A DNA stretch of 64,000 nt from Marinomonas maritima (GTDB taxonomy: Bacteria; Pseudomonadota; Gammaproteobacteria; Pseudomonadales; Marinomonadaceae): positions 124,001 through 188,000 of the forward strand of contig NZ_JAMZEG020000003.1 in NCBI RefSeq assembly GCF_024435075.2. Reading direction: 5' to 3'. This document shows, in pieces, positions 44,867 to 53,331 of the stretch; within the stretch, counting starts at the first letter, position 1, and every line of letters starts with the position of its first letter. The notes beneath the pieces were generated by a model, which worked only from the letters and a program-made list of their open reading frames with translations, searched no databases and was not told the origin of the DNA. The translations under genes and the position numbers were made by a program.

Positions 44867-44888
44867 GCCCTTCTCGTACGAGAAGGGC
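44867..44888. terminator. Perfect palindrome, likely shared terminator
   Basis: An 11-bp perfect inverted repeat, GCCCTTCTCGT / ACGAGAAGGGC, without spacer. It is placed between the convergent orphan gene and sseA. There is no long T-run on either side, so termination efficiency is uncertain. Confidence 0.5.
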
Positions 44889-44896
44889 TATTCTCC

Positions 44897-45739
44897 CTAC
44901 TGAGCAACAGCGCGCAACATTCTCTTCGACCACTGACTCCAAGACCCTACGTACACTTGATTAGCCTCTATTCCGGCATAATTCAACGCTAAAACATTAT
45001 GACACGCCGTAACACCGGAACCGCAATAGTACACATACGCATCACTACTACTCGATAGCCAGTCTTTCCATTCTACGTGCAACTGTTCAGCTGGTTTAAA
45101 GTAACCGTCTGCGTCTAGGTTATCCGTAAAAGGACGGTTAATCGCTCCTGGAATGTGCCCCGCGACAGGATCCAGCGTTTCATTTTCGCCATTAAAGCGA
45201 TCCGATGCTCTAGCGTCCACCAACTGAAATTGATTTGTTTCGAAGTTTTCAACAATAGACTGCTCAGCAACACTCCAAGGAAAAGAAACGTTAATCGGGT
45301 GCAACGTAACCTTTGCTGTTTCAGATAGTAATGAAACGTCTCTCCCCTCTTTCAACCATGCTGGAAAGCCACCATTTAAAACCTGTACATCAATATTTTG
45401 TTGGCTAAGCATCCACCAAGCTCGAGCCGCAATGGCTCCGCCCATATCATCATATACAATCACTTGACTGGCAGAATCAATCCCCCAAACTTGCAGTTGT
45501 TTAGAAAAATCGGTTTCGTCAGGCAAGGGATGCCTACCCGTCAATTCATTTTCTGGGCCGGCAAGCTCGTGATGAACGTCGACAAAAATAGCGCTAGGAA
45601 TATGCCCTTTATCATATTCTGATTGACCTTTACTGTGATCGGTTAGATAAAATCGGCAGTCTAATACAACCACATTAGACTGACCAAGCAACATGGCCAG
45701 CTCATTTGTATTTATTAGCGTTTTTAATATCACAGGCAT
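44897..45739 (-). CDS. sseA: 3-mercaptopyruvate/thiosulfate sulfurtransferase
   Basis: 280 residues, two rhodanese domains. The first is inactive (VVVLDCRFYLTD, EYDKGHIPSAIFVDV). The second carries the catalytic loop YYCGSGVTACHNVLAL near residue 240. CGSGVT is the loop type of mercaptopyruvate sulfurtransferases rather than thiosulfate rhodaneses (CRKGVT). It transfers sulfane sulfur to thiols or cyanide. Single gene, divergent from tlyA. Confidence 0.92.
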   Translation of the reverse strand: MPVILKTLINTNELAMLLGQSNVVVLDCRFYLTDHSKGQSEYDKGHIPSAIFVDVHHELAGPENELTGRHPLPDETDFSKQLQVWGIDSASQVIVYDDMGGAIAARAWWMLSQQNIDVQVLNGGFPAWLKEGRDVSLLSETAKVTLHPINVSFPWSVAEQSIVENFETNQFQLVDARASDRFNGENETLDPVAGHIPGAINRPFTDNLDADGYFKPAEQLHVEWKDWLSSSSDAYVYYCGSGVTACHNVLALNYAGIEANQVYVGSWSQWSKRMLRAVAQ

Positions 45740-45818
45740 TCCTTAGACAATCGTTGGCGATCATAAAATAGACTTTTTCTTCTTTCTTTAAATCTACTTT
45801 GATTATTCATTTTTTGCT

Positions 45819-45834
45819 AATATTCGCGAATATT
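45819..45834. promoter_or_regulatory. 16-bp perfect palindrome upstream of tlyA
   Basis: AATATTCGCGAATATT lies 20 bp before the tlyA start codon in the sseA/tlyA divergent region. A possible TTGATT -35 (45799-45804) would place the palindrome over the -10 region. It could be an operator. The regulator is unknown. Confidence 0.4.
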
Positions 45835-45854
45835 ATCTTCTTACAGAGTTTTTT

Positions 45855-46619
45855 ATGTTGCGTATTGATCTGATCCTCACCGAGCAAGGCCTTGCAAAAT
45901 CTCGCTCTCAGGCACAAACTTTTATCAGTGAAGGGCGAGTATCATACAAACAAAACGAGCAATGGATAAAAGTCACCAAACCCAGCTTAAAACTGGCCTT
46001 CGACGTTGAAGTCAACATTACCTCGAACCACGCAGATCGATATGTTTCGCGTGGCGCCCTAAAGCTCGAAGGCGCTTTACGACACACCCAACTAAACATC
46101 AAAGGTTTTCATGTATTAGATATCGGCCAATCTACGGGCGGCTTTAGCGATTGTTCTATACAACATGGCGCCGCTTGTGTCGTAGGCGTAGAAGTGGGAC
46201 ACGGCCAGTTAGACCCGCGCCTACGTAACAATCAAAACATCGTCTGTTTAGAAGGCGTTAATGCACGCAATTTATCGATTAAAGACCTAGGTAATCATTT
46301 TCCTGAAAACGGCTTTAATCTGGCGGTTATGGATGTATCCTTCATCTCGCAGACCAAAATTTTGCCACAATTACCTAATCTACTTAGCAAAACAGGGCAT
46401 TTGATCACGCTTGTAAAGCCTCAATTTGAGGTAGGAAAGGAATTTATTGGAAAAGGCGGGATAGTGAAAGACAAGCAACGAGTAAACCAACTCGCCAAAG
46501 ACATGCAAGCTTTCGTGAAAACGTTAGGGTTCGAAGTGAAATGTTATATCGACAGCCCTATAAAAGGGGGCGATGGCAATCAAGAATTTTTGCTGTGGGC
46601 AACACGAACACAAACATAA
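45855..46619 (+). CDS. tlyA: TlyA-family rRNA methyltransferase
   Basis: 254 residues. An N-terminal S4 RNA-binding domain (residues about 3-60, RIDLILTEQGLAKSRSQAQTFISEGRV) is joined to an FtsJ-type SAM methyltransferase. SAM motif LDIGQSTGGFSD lies near 95, and further signatures are VMDVSFIS and LVKPQFEVGKEFIGKGGIV. In mycobacteria TlyA 2'-O-methylates cytidines of 16S and 23S rRNA. The same role is expected here, though the older haemolysin annotation persists. Convergent with the MATE gene. Confidence 0.93.
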   Translation: MLRIDLILTEQGLAKSRSQAQTFISEGRVSYKQNEQWIKVTKPSLKLAFDVEVNITSNHADRYVSRGALKLEGALRHTQLNIKGFHVLDIGQSTGGFSDCSIQHGAACVVGVEVGHGQLDPRLRNNQNIVCLEGVNARNLSIKDLGNHFPENGFNLAVMDVSFISQTKILPQLPNLLSKTGHLITLVKPQFEVGKEFIGKGGIVKDKQRVNQLAKDMQAFVKTLGFEVKCYIDSPIKGGDGNQEFLLWATRTQT

Positions 46620-46631
46620 CAAAAAATCGGT

Positions 46632-48014
46632 TCAAAGAATGTCATCGTAACCATGGAGATTATTACTGAGTACAATCTCACTCGCCTCTTTAGCCTCAAG
46701 CTCAGTAATGTAGTTTCTTGCCATGTAAAAACCCAAACACCCAAATATGACCGATCCAACCGCCTGTCCAAAGAGTATTCCTTCAGCGCCCATAAAAAGA
46801 GAAAATACAGTAATCAACGGCCATGTACCTAAGGTGGCACGACCAAAATTCAACAAGGTACTGCTAAACGGTTTGCCTAAATTATTAAAGACAGCAATCG
46901 CAATAAACAGCAAACTCTGAAAGAAAAAACTAAAGGACACAAAGGTGGCAAAAAATCGGATTAAGTCCGCACTCTCTTGTGTTGCATGGAACACAGAAAC
47001 AAGCCAATCCTGCATCTGATAAAGACAAAAACACAACACTAAGCAGTAAGCAAAAGCATATATCACCGCACTGCTAATGGCACTGTGCATACGGTCAAAA
47101 CGGCCTGCCCCATAGTTTTGACCCAATATAGGCCCAACCGCACCAGACAACGCAAATATCCCCCCAAAAACCACCGGAATAATACGACCTATCACCGCCA
47201 CAGCGGCCACGGCATCATCACCAAACAATGAGGTATGTTCCATGACAATAGCGTTTGCCAACGGCGAAGACATATTGGTTAACATGGCAGGAATGGCAAT
47301 CAGGGAAATAGGCTTAACGTCTTTAAAAAAGTCCATTAGGTCAAATTCACCTAGCATTTTATGAATGTGTACCACACCATAATAAGAGACCGCAACCATA
47401 GAGAAACGAGCAATCAAAGAGGCAATAGCAGCGCCCTGCACACCCAGTCCGAAGGCAAAAATAAAAATAGGGTCTAACAACGCATTCACTAAACCACCCA
47501 CCAACGTGGCGTACATAGCACGACGAGCATCGCCTAATGCACGCATAATCCCAGAACCAATCATGCCTATCATCACGGCAGGCATACCGATCACTAGAAT
47601 TTGCAAATACCCTGTCGCTAAGTCGAGAGTTCGACCTGTCGCGCCAATAGACAATAAAATATGGGGGATTTTAGGCCATAACAGCCAGACAACGGCAGAA
47701 GAAAATAAAATGCCAAACGCCAACACATTCACCGCGCGACGCTTCGCAAGCTCAATGTTGCCCTCACCGACGGCTTTTGATACTAAAGCGGTAGCAGAAA
47801 TAGACACCGCAATACTCAACGAAATAGTAAAAAACATAATGGTACTGGCGAAACCTACCGCCGCCACGGCTTCTTTCTCGCCCAGCATAGAAAGAAAAAG
47901 CATGTCGACAAGGTCTACCAAAAACATGCACATCAAACCAAACGCACCAGTGGCAGACATATAAACAACATGTTTAAACGTTGAGCCTTGCGTAAGTTTT
48001 GCCGGACCAGGCAT
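46632..48014 (-). CDS. MATE-family multidrug/sodium antiporter
   Basis: 460 residues, about twelve membrane segments in two homologous bundles. MATE features: LVDLVDMLFLSMLGEKEAVAAVGFAS in the first half and SGAVGPILGQNYGAGRFDRM in the second. These transporters export cationic drugs or metabolites using Na+ or H+. It is a single gene between tlyA (convergent) and the lon terminator. Substrate not readable. Confidence 0.9.
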   Translation of the reverse strand: MPGPAKLTQGSTFKHVVYMSATGAFGLMCMFLVDLVDMLFLSMLGEKEAVAAVGFASTIMFFTISLSIAVSISATALVSKAVGEGNIELAKRRAVNVLAFGILFSSAVVWLLWPKIPHILLSIGATGRTLDLATGYLQILVIGMPAVMIGMIGSGIMRALGDARRAMYATLVGGLVNALLDPIFIFAFGLGVQGAAIASLIARFSMVAVSYYGVVHIHKMLGEFDLMDFFKDVKPISLIAIPAMLTNMSSPLANAIVMEHTSLFGDDAVAAVAVIGRIIPVVFGGIFALSGAVGPILGQNYGAGRFDRMHSAISSAVIYAFAYCLVLCFCLYQMQDWLVSVFHATQESADLIRFFATFVSFSFFFQSLLFIAIAVFNNLGKPFSSTLLNFGRATLGTWPLITVFSLFMGAEGILFGQAVGSVIFGCLGFYMARNYITELEAKEASEIVLSNNLHGYDDIL

Positions 48015-48053
48015 TCGTTTCCCCTAAAAATGACACATCAACTGCACGACAAA

Positions 48054-48088
48054 CAATAAAAAACCGGACAAGCAATGCTTATCCGGTT
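48054..48088 (-). terminator. Intrinsic terminator after lon
   Basis: Arms 48062-48074 (AACCGGACAAGCA) and 48076-48088 (TGCTTATCCGGTT) pair with one mismatch. On the minus strand the stem is followed by TTTTTTATTG. A second hairpin lies between it and lon. Confidence 0.85.
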
Positions 48089-48092
48089 GCGT

Positions 48093-48122
48093 ATTTTCTC
48101 ATGTATGACCTGTTGAGAAAAT
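48093..48122 (-). repeat. Second 3' hairpin of lon
   Basis: ATTTTCTCA (48093-48101) and TGAGAAAAT (48114-48122) form a perfect 9-bp stem with a 12-nt loop just after the lon stop, directly ahead of the terminator. It may protect the 3' end of the message. Confidence 0.5.
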
Positions 48123-48140
48123 GCTTACTTTGAGGATAAC

Positions 48141-50579
48141 TTAATGAAGATGGCCATTTGCTCGGTTAAACACGATTTTTTCAACATCTGTAAAGCGCTC
48201 AGCAAAATGCACTGTCATGCCTTCTTTTACCGACTCAGGTAATTCTTCAAAGTCGCGACGATTTGGTTCTGGCAAAATTATTTCGGTGATTTTACTGCGC
48301 TTTGCAGCAATAAGTTTTTCCCTAATACCACCAACCGCTAACACTTGACCGGTTAACGTCAATTCTCCGGTCATCGCCAGCCCTCTGCGTACAGGTTCAT
48401 TTCTTGCTAAAGACAATAAAGCCGTTGCCATAGTGATACCAGCACTTGGCCCATCTTTTGGCGTTGCCCCTTCAGGCACATGCAAATGAACCAAACTCTT
48501 ATCAAAAAACTCAGGCGCTTTTTGATAACTCTTAGCGTGAGAAAAAACATAGGAGTACGCAATCTCGGCCGATTCTTTCATGACATCCCCTAGCTTGCCG
48601 GTCAACTTCAAGCCCCGCGTTAGCTCATGGACTTTATTCGCTTCAATTGGCAAGGTTGCTCCACCCATAGACGTCCACGCCAAGCCTGTTACCACACCAA
48701 CACCTTGCAGTGTTTTTTCTGGTCGGAAGTAAGGCATACCCAATAACGCTTCAACGTCTTTGACACCAACATTAATATGGTCTTTTTCGCCCGTCATTAG
48801 CTCAACAACACATTTGCGTAAAACTTTTTGCAACAACTTGTCCAGACCACGAACGCCCGCTTCACGAGCATAATGCTCAATAATATGTCGAAGCGCTGCA
48901 TCGGTAATATTCAATTGTTTCTTCAGAAGCTTATTTTTCTTCAGAAGCTTAGGCCATAGATGCTGCTTAGCAATGGCTAGTTTTTCATCGCCTATGTAGC
49001 CAGAAAGTCGAATAACGTCCATTCGATCTAATAACGGCGAAGGAATGGTATCCAACTGATTTGCCGTGCAAATGAACAAGGCTTTTGATAAATCGATACG
49101 CATGTCTAAATAATGATCTAAAAACTCGCTATTCTGCTCAGGATCCAAGGCTTCAAGCAAAGAAGAGGCAGGATCACCTTGAAAAGACGAGCCCACTTTA
49201 TCGATTTCATCCAACATAATAACGGGATTTTCTACCTCAACGTCTTTCAAGGCTTGTACAAATTTACCCGGTAAAGCGCCAATATAAGTCCGTCGGTGAC
49301 CTTTAATCTCCGCTTCGTCACGCATTCCACCAAGGCTGAAACGATAAAACTTACGATTCAACGATTCCGCAATAGACTTACCGATGGACGTTTTACCAAC
49401 GCCAGGCGGGCCGACTAGCAATAAAATACTGCCTCCCATCTCCCCTCGATGAGCCCCCAAAGCCAAGAACTCAACAATACGGTCTTTAATGTCTCCTAGA
49501 CCTGCGTGATGAGATTCAAGAACATCTCGAGCCAATGCAATGTCTAAGTTGTCCTTAGAATGAACACCCCAAGGCAAAGACGTCGACCAGTCCAAATAGT
49601 TACGCGTAACGCCATACTCTGGCGACCCTGCTTCGAGAATACTCAGCTTATGCAGTTCATCTTGAATCTTGTCATTGACTGATTTGGGTAGCGTTTTACC
49701 TTCCAGTCTTGCTTTAAATGTCTCTACGTCAGACGTACGATCATCTTTTGATATGCCTAATTCTTTCTGAATAATTTTCAGTTGCTCCTTCAGAAAGAAA
49801 TCTCTCTGGTGCTTACTGATTTTATCATTTACTTCTGCGCTGATTTCATTTTGTAACCGTGCAATTTCGAGTTCTTTTCTCAATAAAGTAAGCGCCAGAT
49901 GCATACGAGCATGAACCGGTATCGTTGCTAGCACATCGTATAATTCTTCTGCATCCGCCGATGTAATAGAAGCGGCAAAGTCGGCCAATAAACCTGACTC
50001 ATTAAATGAGAATCGACCGAGATATTGTCTTAGATCTTCACTGAATAAAGGATTCAAACGAATCAACTGTTTAATTGCATCAAGGATCGCGATGGAATAC
50101 GCCTTCGATTCGTCATCATTGGATTTCACGTCATTAATATAGCGAACCCTTGCTAAATAAGGCGCTGTCTCACTAAGCCATTCAATCACTTCAAAGCGCT
50201 TCACCCCTTGAGCCAAAAATGTCAACTTATCGTTCTGTTTCTCGGCTTTGTGTACTCTTGCCACACAGCCTATCGAACGAAACTCATCCACTGAAGGCGA
50301 TTTTTTCCCTTCTTTGTCGGCATAAACTAGACCAACAACTGCCTGAGGATGCTCCGCAATACGCTCTAAGGTATCCTCCCATTGCTCCGCATCCACCATC
50401 ACTGGCTGAACTTGGGCAGGAAAAAAAGGGCGGCTTGAAATGGGTAAAATAAATAATGTTTCAGGTAAAACATCATCAGGTAAAGCAAGCCCTTTAGGGT
50501 CACTAATTACCACACTCTCTTCTTCGGCCATTACACTGTCTTCTTCCTGTAAATCTGAATATTGCTCGTCATCACTCAT
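48141..50579 (-). CDS. lon: ATP-dependent protease Lon
   Basis: About 812 residues from ATG 50579 (MSDDEQYSDLQ). The frame extends to 50615 without a better ribosome site. The N-terminal LON domain starts with LPISSRPFFPAQVQPV. The AAA+ module has Walker A GPPGVGKTSIGKS, Walker B MLDEIDKVG and sensor FICTANQLDTIP. The serine-lysine protease domain has the catalytic Ser in PKDGPSAGITMA and the Lys in KLIAAKRSKITEI. Cytoplasmic quality control and regulatory proteolysis. Single gene. I did not find a clear heat-shock promoter. Confidence 0.97.
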   Translation of the reverse strand: MSDDEQYSDLQEEDSVMAEEESVVISDPKGLALPDDVLPETLFILPISSRPFFPAQVQPVMVDAEQWEDTLERIAEHPQAVVGLVYADKEGKKSPSVDEFRSIGCVARVHKAEKQNDKLTFLAQGVKRFEVIEWLSETAPYLARVRYINDVKSNDDESKAYSIAILDAIKQLIRLNPLFSEDLRQYLGRFSFNESGLLADFAASITSADAEELYDVLATIPVHARMHLALTLLRKELEIARLQNEISAEVNDKISKHQRDFFLKEQLKIIQKELGISKDDRTSDVETFKARLEGKTLPKSVNDKIQDELHKLSILEAGSPEYGVTRNYLDWSTSLPWGVHSKDNLDIALARDVLESHHAGLGDIKDRIVEFLALGAHRGEMGGSILLLVGPPGVGKTSIGKSIAESLNRKFYRFSLGGMRDEAEIKGHRRTYIGALPGKFVQALKDVEVENPVIMLDEIDKVGSSFQGDPASSLLEALDPEQNSEFLDHYLDMRIDLSKALFICTANQLDTIPSPLLDRMDVIRLSGYIGDEKLAIAKQHLWPKLLKKNKLLKKQLNITDAALRHIIEHYAREAGVRGLDKLLQKVLRKCVVELMTGEKDHINVGVKDVEALLGMPYFRPEKTLQGVGVVTGLAWTSMGGATLPIEANKVHELTRGLKLTGKLGDVMKESAEIAYSYVFSHAKSYQKAPEFFDKSLVHLHVPEGATPKDGPSAGITMATALLSLARNEPVRRGLAMTGELTLTGQVLAVGGIREKLIAAKRSKITEIILPEPNRRDFEELPESVKEGMTVHFAERFTDVEKIVFNRANGHLH

Positions 50580-50656
50580 AATTAAATTCTCGATAAATCT
50601 GTGTTTGCACTTCAAAAAAACAGGATCTAAGAAAACTTATCGCTATTTTTTTATGG

Positions 50657-50673
50657 ATTACACTCTATGTAAT
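50657..50673. promoter_or_regulatory. Inverted repeat in the lon/upp intergenic region
   Basis: ATTACA-CTCTA-TGTAAT is a perfect 6-bp inverted repeat with a 5-bp spacer, about 78 bp upstream of the lon start. It could be an operator of either divergent gene. The regulator is unknown. Confidence 0.3.
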
Positions 50674-50761
50674 GACAATATTCTCGAAAACAACGGCACC
50701 TATCGTTTTTCAAAATGCTTACTCACTTCAATAAACCGACCTTAAAGACAGGATTAGTTAT

Positions 50762-50789
50762 TTGGTCAGTACCCACTTAGTGCTATTAT
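50762..50789 (+). promoter_or_regulatory. Putative upp promoter with extended -10
   Basis: TTGGTC (50762-50767), a 16-bp spacer and TGC-TATTAT (-10 at 50784-50789) precede upp. This would give a leader of about 65 nt. Confidence 0.4.
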
Positions 50790-50860
50790 AGAAATCACGA
50801 TTAAGATACAACTCGCTCATTTATACACCCCCCTATACACAGTAAAAAAAGGAAAGGCCA

Positions 50861-51517
50861 ATGATCCGCGATGAACTCCTTAAGGCTTACAACGACATTT
50901 TTGTGATTAAACACCCTTTTGTTAAGCACAAGCTCACCAGCCTTCGTGATAAAAACACCAGTACACGTGAATTTCGTATGTTAGTTGAAGAACTAGGAAC
51001 ACTCATTGGCTATGAAGCAACACGAGATTTAGAAACCGTCGATGTTGAAATTGAAACACCATTAGAAAAAGCCATGTGTCCGGTTCTAAAAGGTAAAAAA
51101 CTTTGTATCGTTACCATCATGAGAGCCGGCAATGGACTTGCTGAGGGTGTGCTCAAACTATCGCCTTCTGCACGAGTTGGACACGTCGGCCTATATCGCG
51201 ATCCTGAAACAAAACAGCCTGTAGAGTACTACCTAAAAATGCCTCATTCCGTTAATGAGCGCACAATTATTGTTGTCGATCCCATGCTGGCAACAGGTAA
51301 CTCGGCCATTATGGCAATCGACAAAATGAAAGAAATGGGGGCTTCAGACATCCGCTTTATCTGTCTTTTTGCTGCACCAGAAGGCATAAAAGCGTTTAAA
51401 GAAGCGCACCCAGATGTTGCTATGTATATCGGATCAATAGACCGTGGCCTGGACGAAAATGCCTATATTCGACCCGGCGTGGGTGATGCAGGCGACCGTA
51501 TTTACGGCACTCGCTAA
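50861..51517 (+). CDS. upp: Uracil phosphoribosyltransferase Upp
   Basis: 218 residues. It converts uracil and PRPP to UMP for pyrimidine salvage. Seen are the N-terminal HPFVKHKLTSLRDKNTSTREFR, the uracil-site region IMRAGNGLAEG, the PRPP loop VVDPMLATGNSA near 140, and the C-terminal SIDRGLDENAYIRPGVGDAGDRIYGT. It is slightly longer than the 208-residue E. coli enzyme. An AAGGAAAGG ribosome site precedes ATG 50861. Single gene with its own terminator. Confidence 0.96.
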   Translation: MIRDELLKAYNDIFVIKHPFVKHKLTSLRDKNTSTREFRMLVEELGTLIGYEATRDLETVDVEIETPLEKAMCPVLKGKKLCIVTIMRAGNGLAEGVLKLSPSARVGHVGLYRDPETKQPVEYYLKMPHSVNERTIIVVDPMLATGNSAIMAIDKMKEMGASDIRFICLFAAPEGIKAFKEAHPDVAMYIGSIDRGLDENAYIRPGVGDAGDRIYGTR

Positions 51518-51543
51518 ACATCATTAATCACTATTCATTAAAC

Positions 51544-51581
51544 AAAAAGCCTCTCTTTCCATTAGAAAAGAGAGGCTTTTT
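51544..51581. terminator. Bidirectional terminator, upp / lysE-type gene
   Basis: A 15-bp perfect stem (51544-51558 with 51567-51581, core GCCTCTCTTT / AAAGAGAGGC), flanked by A5 and T6. It can end both upp and the convergent lysE-type gene. Confidence 0.9.
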
Positions 51582-51629
51582 TATGTAAAAGGAACCATCA
51601 TGTGTGTAAAGCCCGCACCAGCTTAGCAA

Positions 51630-52250
51630 TCAGCTTTTCAATGCCAAGAACGCACCAGCACTTACCATGATACCGCCCGACGTACGGTTTAATGTTCTCA
51701 TAGAGCGTTCAGATTTCATCAAACGTCTCGCTTGTGAAGCACACACAGAAATAAGATTAATACCTAACATGAGTGCCGTAAAAGCAAGAACAGACGCAAT
51801 CACGATATCAAAACCACTCAAGATCGTTAAATCCATAAAGGTCGGCAGAAAAGCGACATAGAAAAGAATGACCTTAGGATTCGATGCTGAAATCATAAAA
51901 CCTTGCATAAAACTCGCCATTTCACTTTTAGATTCAAGCTGTGCAAAATCTGTAGAGGATGTTGATACTGGCGACACCCACATTTTCCAGCCCAAATAGA
52001 TAAGATACGCCGCGCCAATATAACGAATGACTAAGAAAACGCCTTCCCAAGTAGACGCAATCGCAGCCAACCCAAAACACGCCATAACTAAATAAACAAT
52101 GTCACTCATCACCATACCAACACAAAGAGAAACACTGGCGCGAGCGCCCTTCGTCATGCTTTTCGCAATAACAGCAAAGACACCAGGACCTGGCGTCACA
52201 GCAAAAATTAAAATGGCGAAGAAAAAAGTAATACCGCTTTCTAATGTCAT
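51630..52250 (-). CDS. LysE/RhtB-family amino-acid exporter
   Basis: 206 residues with about six membrane segments. It carries the family motif FAVTPGPGVFAVIAKSMTKGARA near the N-terminus and YIGAAYLIYLGWKMW plus FMISASNPKVILFYVAFLPTFMD in the middle. Family members export amino acids or analogues. It overlaps the upstream tetR-type gene by 4 bp, so the regulator and exporter are one operon. The substrate is not given by sequence. Confidence 0.9.
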   Translation of the reverse strand: MTLESGITFFFAILIFAVTPGPGVFAVIAKSMTKGARASVSLCVGMVMSDIVYLVMACFGLAAIASTWEGVFLVIRYIGAAYLIYLGWKMWVSPVSTSSTDFAQLESKSEMASFMQGFMISASNPKVILFYVAFLPTFMDLTILSGFDIVIASVLAFTALMLGINLISVCASQARRLMKSERSMRTLNRTSGGIMVSAGAFLALKS

Positions 52251-52897
52251 ACCTCAACCTCCATTACTTGACAGCCAGCCAAGACCATACGTGTAATAAA
52301 TTGCTTAGCTTCTTCGTAGTCATCTTCTACTAATTGATCTTTTTGTAGCATAATTTTCACTTGCGCATCAAAGTCCGCATAGGTTTGGGTCATCGCCCAA
52401 ATACTAATAAAAAGGTGCTCCGTTGGAACAGAAGCCATTAGGCCTTTATCAACCCAAACCTGAATCGTCGCTTTTTCTCGACTCAATTCAGTAACAAATA
52501 AGTTTTTCAAATAGTCTAAAACAAAAGTCTCTTCACCAATTAAGGCCATAGCAAAAATTTTAGAGGCATTCTTGTTAGTCCGCGACTGATCAATTTTTTC
52601 ACTAATATAACGTGTCAGATTGTGCTTTGGCCCCTCCTCAACTCTGAATTCACTCACAGAGTCCAACCAAAGTCGCAGAATGCGCTCTAATACCGCTTCT
52701 AGTAAATCTTTTTTGGAGCGATAGTAATAATGAATATTGGCTTTAGGCAACCCAGCTTCATCGGCAATCATTTGAGTTGTCGTTTTAGCGAGTCCTTGAC
52801 GCGCAAAAACACGCTCAGACGTTTCTAAAATAAGCGTTTGATTTTGAGCTCTAATATGCGCTTTCAACTGATCTTTTGGTCGTTTTATTTCGGTCAA
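52247..52897 (-). CDS. TetR-family regulator, RutR-like
   Basis: 216 residues. N-terminal TetR helix-turn-helix (residues about 18-65, ILETSERVFARQGLAKTTTQMIADEAGLPKANIHYYY). The longer C-terminal domain resembles the YcdC/RutR class (AMALIGEETFVLDYLKNLFVTELSREKATIQVWVDKGLM, split for reading). It starts at TTG 52897 with GAGG about 8 nt upstream. It probably represses the coupled lysE-type exporter. A sequence close to the RutR consensus operator occurs 420 bp upstream (53316-53331). The effector is unknown. Confidence 0.88.
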   Translation of the reverse strand: MTEIKRPKDQLKAHIRAQNQTLILETSERVFARQGLAKTTTQMIADEAGLPKANIHYYYRSKKDLLEAVLERILRLWLDSVSEFRVEEGPKHNLTRYISEKIDQSRTNKNASKIFAMALIGEETFVLDYLKNLFVTELSREKATIQVWVDKGLMASVPTEHLFISIWAMTQTYADFDAQVKIMLQKDQLVEDDYEEAKQFITRMVLAGCQVMEVEV

Positions 52898-53023
52898 CGG
52901 TTGGCCTCACAGGTCATTTTCTTACAAAGGAGGATATTTGGGTACCGACTGATCATCCTGAGCGATACAGGCGAAGAATAACATTCTTTAGAATAGGCAC
53001 GAAGCGATAAGAAAAAATCCCAT

Positions 53024-53265
53024 AAAAAAAGGGAGCCGAAGCTCCCCATTTCCCCTCGTAGCAGAGACGTTAATGACTATAGGCATTCGTCATTAGGCTA
53101 ACTGCTACACCACGTTGGCTCTGTTATTAATAAGCATAATACTATTCATTACACTTACCAATGTTCTTGATCGATGGATATCACCATCGTCGGTTATTGC
53201 AACCGGAGTCACTGTGATGAAAGCACTATAAAAGCGTCAAACACAATCACTTATACAATTTAAGA
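53024..53265 (-). ncRNA. Candidate structured RNA: sRNA or attenuator leader of tetR-lysE
   Basis: Between the promoter (53270-53297) and terminator (53031-53046) the minus-strand RNA can form four stems: CGGTT/AACCG; GATGG/CCATC; a two-tier hairpin of GTAGCAG/CTGCTAC enclosing TAATGAC/GTCATTA with an 11-nt loop; and the terminator itself. A GA-rich linker, GAGGGGAAATGGGGAGC, runs into the terminator. No ORF with a ribosome site is visible. I could not match it to 6S, SRP, tmRNA or a riboswitch class I know. The boundaries are estimates. Confidence 0.45.
53031..53046 (-). terminator. Strong intrinsic terminator in the tetR leader
   Basis: On the minus strand a GGGAGC/GCTCCC stem with a TTCG tetraloop is followed by T7. 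It lies about 130 bp upstream of the tetR start and about 300 bp after the diguanylate cyclase stop. It therefore ends either a separate small RNA or the tetR-lysE leader (attenuation). Confidence 0.85.
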
Positions 53266-53269
53266 GTTA

Positions 53270-53297
53270 ATTATAAACAGCTAGATTTACAGTGCAA
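53270..53297 (-). promoter_or_regulatory. Putative promoter of the tetR leader / small RNA
   Basis: On the minus strand, TTGCAC (53292-53297), a 16-bp spacer and a perfect TATAAT (53270-53275). RNA would begin near 53263. Confidence 0.5.
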
Positions 53298-53315
53298 TAG
53301 ATCAGAGAGAAAAAG

Positions 53316-53331
53316 TTGACCGATTGATCAA
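53316..53331. promoter_or_regulatory. RutR-like operator
   Basis: TTGACCGATTGATCAA matches the RutR consensus TTGACCANNTGGTCAA at 12 of 14 defined positions. It lies 18 bp upstream of the -35 of the putative leader promoter. It is a candidate site for the nearby RutR-like TetR protein. Confidence 0.45.

Noticed and set aside
47506..47964. 152-codon ORF opposite the MATE gene
   Set aside because: It is the antisense shadow of a hydrophobic transporter and shows no ribosome site or motif.
50440..50745. 101-codon plus-strand ORF across the lon start
   Set aside because: It is antisense to lon and its leader, low complexity in the first part, without translation signals.
50580..50860. Heat-shock (sigma-32) promoter for lon
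   Set aside because: A TTTTGAAAA sequence occurs but no CCCCAT-type -10 lies at a suitable distance.
53047..53265. 6S RNA, SRP RNA, tmRNA or yybP-ykoY riboswitch identity for the structured region
   Set aside because: None of the conserved core sequences of these RNAs could be found, so it is left as unidentified.
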